This document shows, piece by piece, positions 10,482 to 13,293 of a stretch of 13,293 bases of DNA (the first letter of the stretch is position 1; every line of letters starts with the position of its first letter). The notes under the pieces are model-generated. The model was not told where the DNA came from and ran no database searches. It worked only from the letters and a program-made list of their open reading frames with translations. Origin of the DNA: Candidatus Thorarchaeota archaeon (GTDB taxonomy: Archaea; Asgardarchaeota; Thorarchaeia; Thorarchaeales; Thorarchaeaceae). The stretch spans positions 1 to 13,293 of the forward strand of contig JAEORI010000094.1 of assembly GCA_016840965.1 (NCBI GenBank). The letters are read 5' to 3'. The translations under genes were made by a program, and so were the position numbers.

Positions 10482-13293
10482 TTACCTCTTTTGTTTCAAT
10501 AGACACATCTTGATTTCACGAGGTTTGAAGACTAGATTCACACTCCTCTCAGTTACATGATGTTCCTGCTTTATCGTTCCATCAATCTTGACCTCGACCA
10601 AGGTTTCAAAGGAGTTATTGAGAATCAGAAGGGCATTGATTTCGCTGTTCCCTAGGTTATACATTGTGACAAGAATTCCATCGTCTCGAACTCGCATAGA
10701 CGAGATTCTCACATTGGGATTGTCAATCTTGATTATTGGAGTCAGTAGTTGTGAGGATACATCCGATTGAGTCTGATATACAACCAATGCCTTCTCAGAG
10801 GCTGCATCTGCGATGTTTGCGCTCACATACAATGGGTCCTCCCTTGAATGAACAATAAAGCCATAATTGAATTCGTATTCTGTTCCCATTTCTTGTGCCC
10901 CTGGTGTTTTCTCTCCAGGTCCTGCATGAATTGGTCTCTCTGGGATATCTGCTCGTGAAAGCCACCCTATCGCGCGAATGAGTGTTAATGAAATTCGATT
11001 GCCATCTACTAGCTCAACCTCTGGCAAACCAGTATTAAAAACAGTGATCGCGCCTCTTCCTCTCTCGTCATTAATTCTGATGAATCGTTTTTGTGGTTGA
11101 ATTCCTGAAGGAATCTCTGGGTATGAAGAATGCGTTTTATCTAGTACTTTGGCTTCTGGTACTTTTTCTGGGGTACCATCTCGTTCTACGACGCCAAAAT
11201 GAGTTTCAGTCTGGGACTTCTCAGATTTGAATGGAAGATCGAAGCATATTCTCAGTCTATGGTCTTTTGATGCGTTTGTGAGTTTCGTTTTAACTTCAAT
11301 TCTAGGCGTATCGCGATAGAATCTGAATGTAGATTCAACTGGGACTCTAATTTTTCCAGTCCGTTTCTCTCGTGAGACATCAAGGCACTCGAATACTTCG
11401 ATTTCCATCTCCTGTCGAATTTCGGCAATGATGGGACCTGTGTTGAGAATATGCCGCTTTACATTTCTAATGTCTGTTTTTTCAGGCTCAACTCTACCGA
11501 ATGTATATTCATCACCTCGGTCTCCATAGTCCTCAAAAATATGGAGCCCATTATATTTTATACCTAGTTCTTTATCGAATATGCTAAGAGTGCCATCCTT
11601 ATTGAACGAGACTAAATAGAAACGATTCTCAATTTGATTTCCAACGACTGTTAGAATATCATCAGTTGCATCTGGAGACTTGGCAACAGGAACAAGTTTT
11701 GTAAATGCCCATGGTTGTAAAGGCACTACTGAAGCATAGACATTTTGAGTTGGCCGAGCTGCGATGAGATGTATCTTCTTGTACTTCTTACTATCAATTA
11801 TCTCACGAGCTGTTCTTTTGAATTTCTCCCAATCTAGATTGCCTACCAAGTGGTCATCCGAGATAAATCGGAGCTCAAGAACTCCCGGTTCATCCCCATC
11901 ATAGAACTCAATATCATTGATGTAGAAATTCATGAATTTCCTTCCAGGCAATAGACCAAATCCCATCTTGGCCATTCTCATACCAACAGTTATCTCAAAG
12001 AAAACATCATTTCTCGATTCTAGACGCTGCACACCATAGATTGCATCGTCTGGTGCTTGCAATCCGTTGATTGTCTTCTCTTTTGGAGCGGAAAACTCAA
12101 TGTAAATTGGAGTTTTCAGACTTCCCCCTGAGTTGAAAGCAAGCACACCCGTTTCAATAGATTCTAATCCATTTCCTATTTGTTCAAGAATCTTTGCTGC
12201 ATTTTGAATAAGGCTCTCTCCTATGGATTCAGCCCATGAGAAACGAGCCTTCATCTCTTCGTGCGTACGATCAATAGAACAACCGCATATTGAATCATGG
12301 GGGTGATTTCTCAATAACCATTTCCAAGCAGTTTTCAAATAACTAGTTGGATATTCCTGATTCAGTGATTGCCATAGATATGTACTGATAGGTTCAACTT
12401 TCCTTACCAACATATCTTCGACTTTCTGGTTCCAAATCTTAATCCACATTCTAGCAGAGTAAGTATCTTGAAGAAGTGGTGCTCTGGCTGAAGAGCGAAA
12501 TTCGCCGGCATACAAAGGTCGTTCATAACCTGATTTTGTGATTGCATTTTCTAATTGTTTGACATAATCAGTAAGAGATCCTAATGAAATATCAACACCC
12601 TCGCTCTTCATACGGTCCACATTTTTTTGCACAAACGCTTGCGGGAATAGATGGTCTGAGCCATTCATCAAAAGATATGTTGGGACTGGTGAGAATGGTT
12701 CTAGGGAAGATATTCCATTGTTAACCATCTCCGTGAATTCTTCATAATCTTCAGCAAATCTAGAAGCATTCCCATATCCCTCAGGTAGATACACAACTGG
12801 AATTGAAACTAAAGAAGAGGGATGAGATTTCCAAGTAAATGATATCGTCATAATGTCTGGTGGCACTCCTCGCCAGAGAATAGCCGCCTTGAAGTTTGTA
12901 AGGTCTGCAAGTAATTGTGGAATAGCACTCGAGTGACCGAACATATCTGGCAAGTATCCTATCATCATTTGCGGAATACTGAATTGCATCGCTAGATCAT
13001 GGCTGAACTCGATATTACGAATAAGACTCTCTCCACCCACAAGCCATTGGTCTGGTAGTAGATACCAAGGACCTACTGTGATTTTTTCGTCACGAATATT
13101 TTGGAGCAATTCATTTCTTCGCTCTTCCCGTATCTCCAAATAATCCTCCAGAACCACTGTCTGGCCATCTAACATGAATCTGTAATCTTGTTTGGCTAGA
13201 ATATCAAGAAGTTCATCCACCAATTCAACTAGCATGTATCTGAATCTCTGGAATGGTAGATACCATTCTCTATCCCAATGTGTGTGAGGCACA
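10482..13293 (-). CDS. GH38 alpha-mannosidase (5' end outside window)
   Basis: Glycoside hydrolase family 38 enzyme, retaining and Zn-dependent, cleaving alpha-linked mannose from glycans or small mannosides. About 936 residues are visible. The frame runs through the window edge; the GTG at 13290-13292 is probably an internal valine, because homologs carry a few residues before PHTHWDREWY. Numbering from that codon: the HTHWD motif gives Zn ligands His5 and Asp7. LPDMFGH holds Asp116, the expected nucleophile and Zn ligand. NGSDH (210-214) holds a candidate acid/base, Asp213. NHPHDSICGCSID (329-341) holds His332, the fourth expected Zn ligand. The order is catalytic domain (to about 260), three-helix middle domain (to about 360) and beta-rich C-terminal domains. 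The CGCSID motif resembles MngB-type mannosylglycerate hydrolases, so a small mannoside substrate is possible. No signal peptide can be judged. It converges on the operon at 9302-10346. Confidence 0.95.
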   Translation of the reverse strand, partial: VPHTHWDREWYLPFQRFRYMLVELVDELLDILAKQDYRFMLDGQTVVLEDYLEIREERRNELLQNIRDEKITVGPWYLLPDQWLVGGESLIRNIEFSHDLAMQFSIPQMMIGYLPDMFGHSSAIPQLLADLTNFKAAILWRGVPPDIMTISFTWKSHPSSLVSIPVVYLPEGYGNASRFAEDYEEFTEMVNNGISSLEPFSPVPTYLLMNGSDHLFPQAFVQKNVDRMKSEGVDISLGSLTDYVKQLENAITKSGYERPLYAGEFRSSARAPLLQDTYSARMWIKIWNQKVEDMLVRKVEPISTYLWQSLNQEYPTSYLKTAWKWLLRNHPHDSICGCSIDRTHEEMKARFSWAESIGESLIQNAAKILEQIGNGLESIETGVLAFNSGGSLKTPIYIEFSAPKEKTINGLQAPDDAIYGVQRLESRNDVFFEITVGMRMAKMGFGLLPGRKFMNFYINDIEFYDGDEPGVLELRFISDDHLVGNLDWEKFKRTAREIIDSKKYKKIHLIAARPTQNVYASVVPLQPWAFTKLVPVAKSPDATDDILTVVGNQIENRFYLVSFNKDGTLSIFDKELGIKYNGLHIFEDYGDRGDEYTFGRVEPEKTDIRNVKRHILNTGPIIAEIRQEMEIEVFECLDVSREKRTGKIRVPVESTFRFYRDTPRIEVKTKLTNASKDHRLRICFDLPFKSEKSQTETHFGVVERDGTPEKVPEAKVLDKTHSSYPEIPSGIQPQKRFIRINDERGRGAITVFNTGLPEVELVDGNRISLTLIRAIGWLSRADIPERPIHAGPGEKTPGAQEMGTEYEFNYGFIVHSREDPLYVSANIADAASEKALVVYQTQSDVSSQLLTPIIKIDNPNVRISSMRVRDDGILVTMYNLGNSEINALLILNNSFETLVEVKIDGTIKQEHHVTERSVNLVFKPREIKMCLLKQKR

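Noticed and set aside
1..13293. CRISPR array, insertion sequence or rRNA/tRNA gene
   Set aside because: I looked for regular direct repeats, transposase motifs and RNA gene signatures on both strands and saw none.

Overview
The window looks archaeal. Several starts have TATA-like boxes with purine-rich BRE-like stretches upstream. At least one gene (start at 5303) sits where a leaderless transcript would begin. Internal operon genes use GGTGA/GGAGGTGA-type Shine-Dalgarno (SD) sequences. I see no convincing bacterial -35/-10 pairs. Moderate AT-richness, many MDR-type oxidoreductase paralogs, several small orphan membrane proteins and a large GH38 alpha-mannosidase would suit an Asgard-type archaeon, perhaps Thorarchaeia-like. 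That placement is inference from general gene content, not from a marker gene.

Region 1 (1-6873) is a redox and membrane cluster. Four paralogous zinc-less medium-chain dehydrogenase/reductases (MDR, quinone-oxidoreductase-like) lie on the minus strand: A 1-794 (3' end outside the window), B 1494-2495, C 3622-4590 and D 5941-6873. Five small multi-pass membrane proteins lie between them: two DUF6326 proteins (2691-3107 and 5371-5757), one DUF4386 protein (4593-5303), one DUF4386-like protein (814-1497) and one unassigned four-helix protein (3193-3609). Spacing is operon-like: B and the 814-1497 gene overlap by 4 nt, the DUF4386 gene and C are 2 nt apart, and C and the four-helix gene are 12 nt apart. 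A symmetric TATA box at 5327-5335 appears to drive the DUF4386-C operon leftward and the second DUF6326 gene rightward. The likely theme is soluble NADPH-dependent reductases expressed with small membrane partners.

Region 2 (6949-8773) holds two unrecognised membrane genes pointing at each other across a perfect 9-bp hairpin. One is a 397-aa protein with a soluble N-terminal half, a long helical region and two C-terminal membrane helices (CorA/RMD1-like topology without a CorA GMN motif). The other is a 185-aa multi-pass protein.

Region 3 (8774-10437) is a gene-free stretch of about 530 bp followed by a two-gene operon. Its promoter carries three near-identical 10-bp sites (TACWATWGTA) around a TATA box. 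The mRNA leader can fold in two ways. The first gene has a strong AGGAGG SD placed before an ATA codon rather than a normal start. The operon ends in a long hairpin followed by T6.

Region 4 (10482-13293) is a GH38 alpha-mannosidase on the minus strand, nearly complete, lacking only its extreme N-terminus beyond the window edge.
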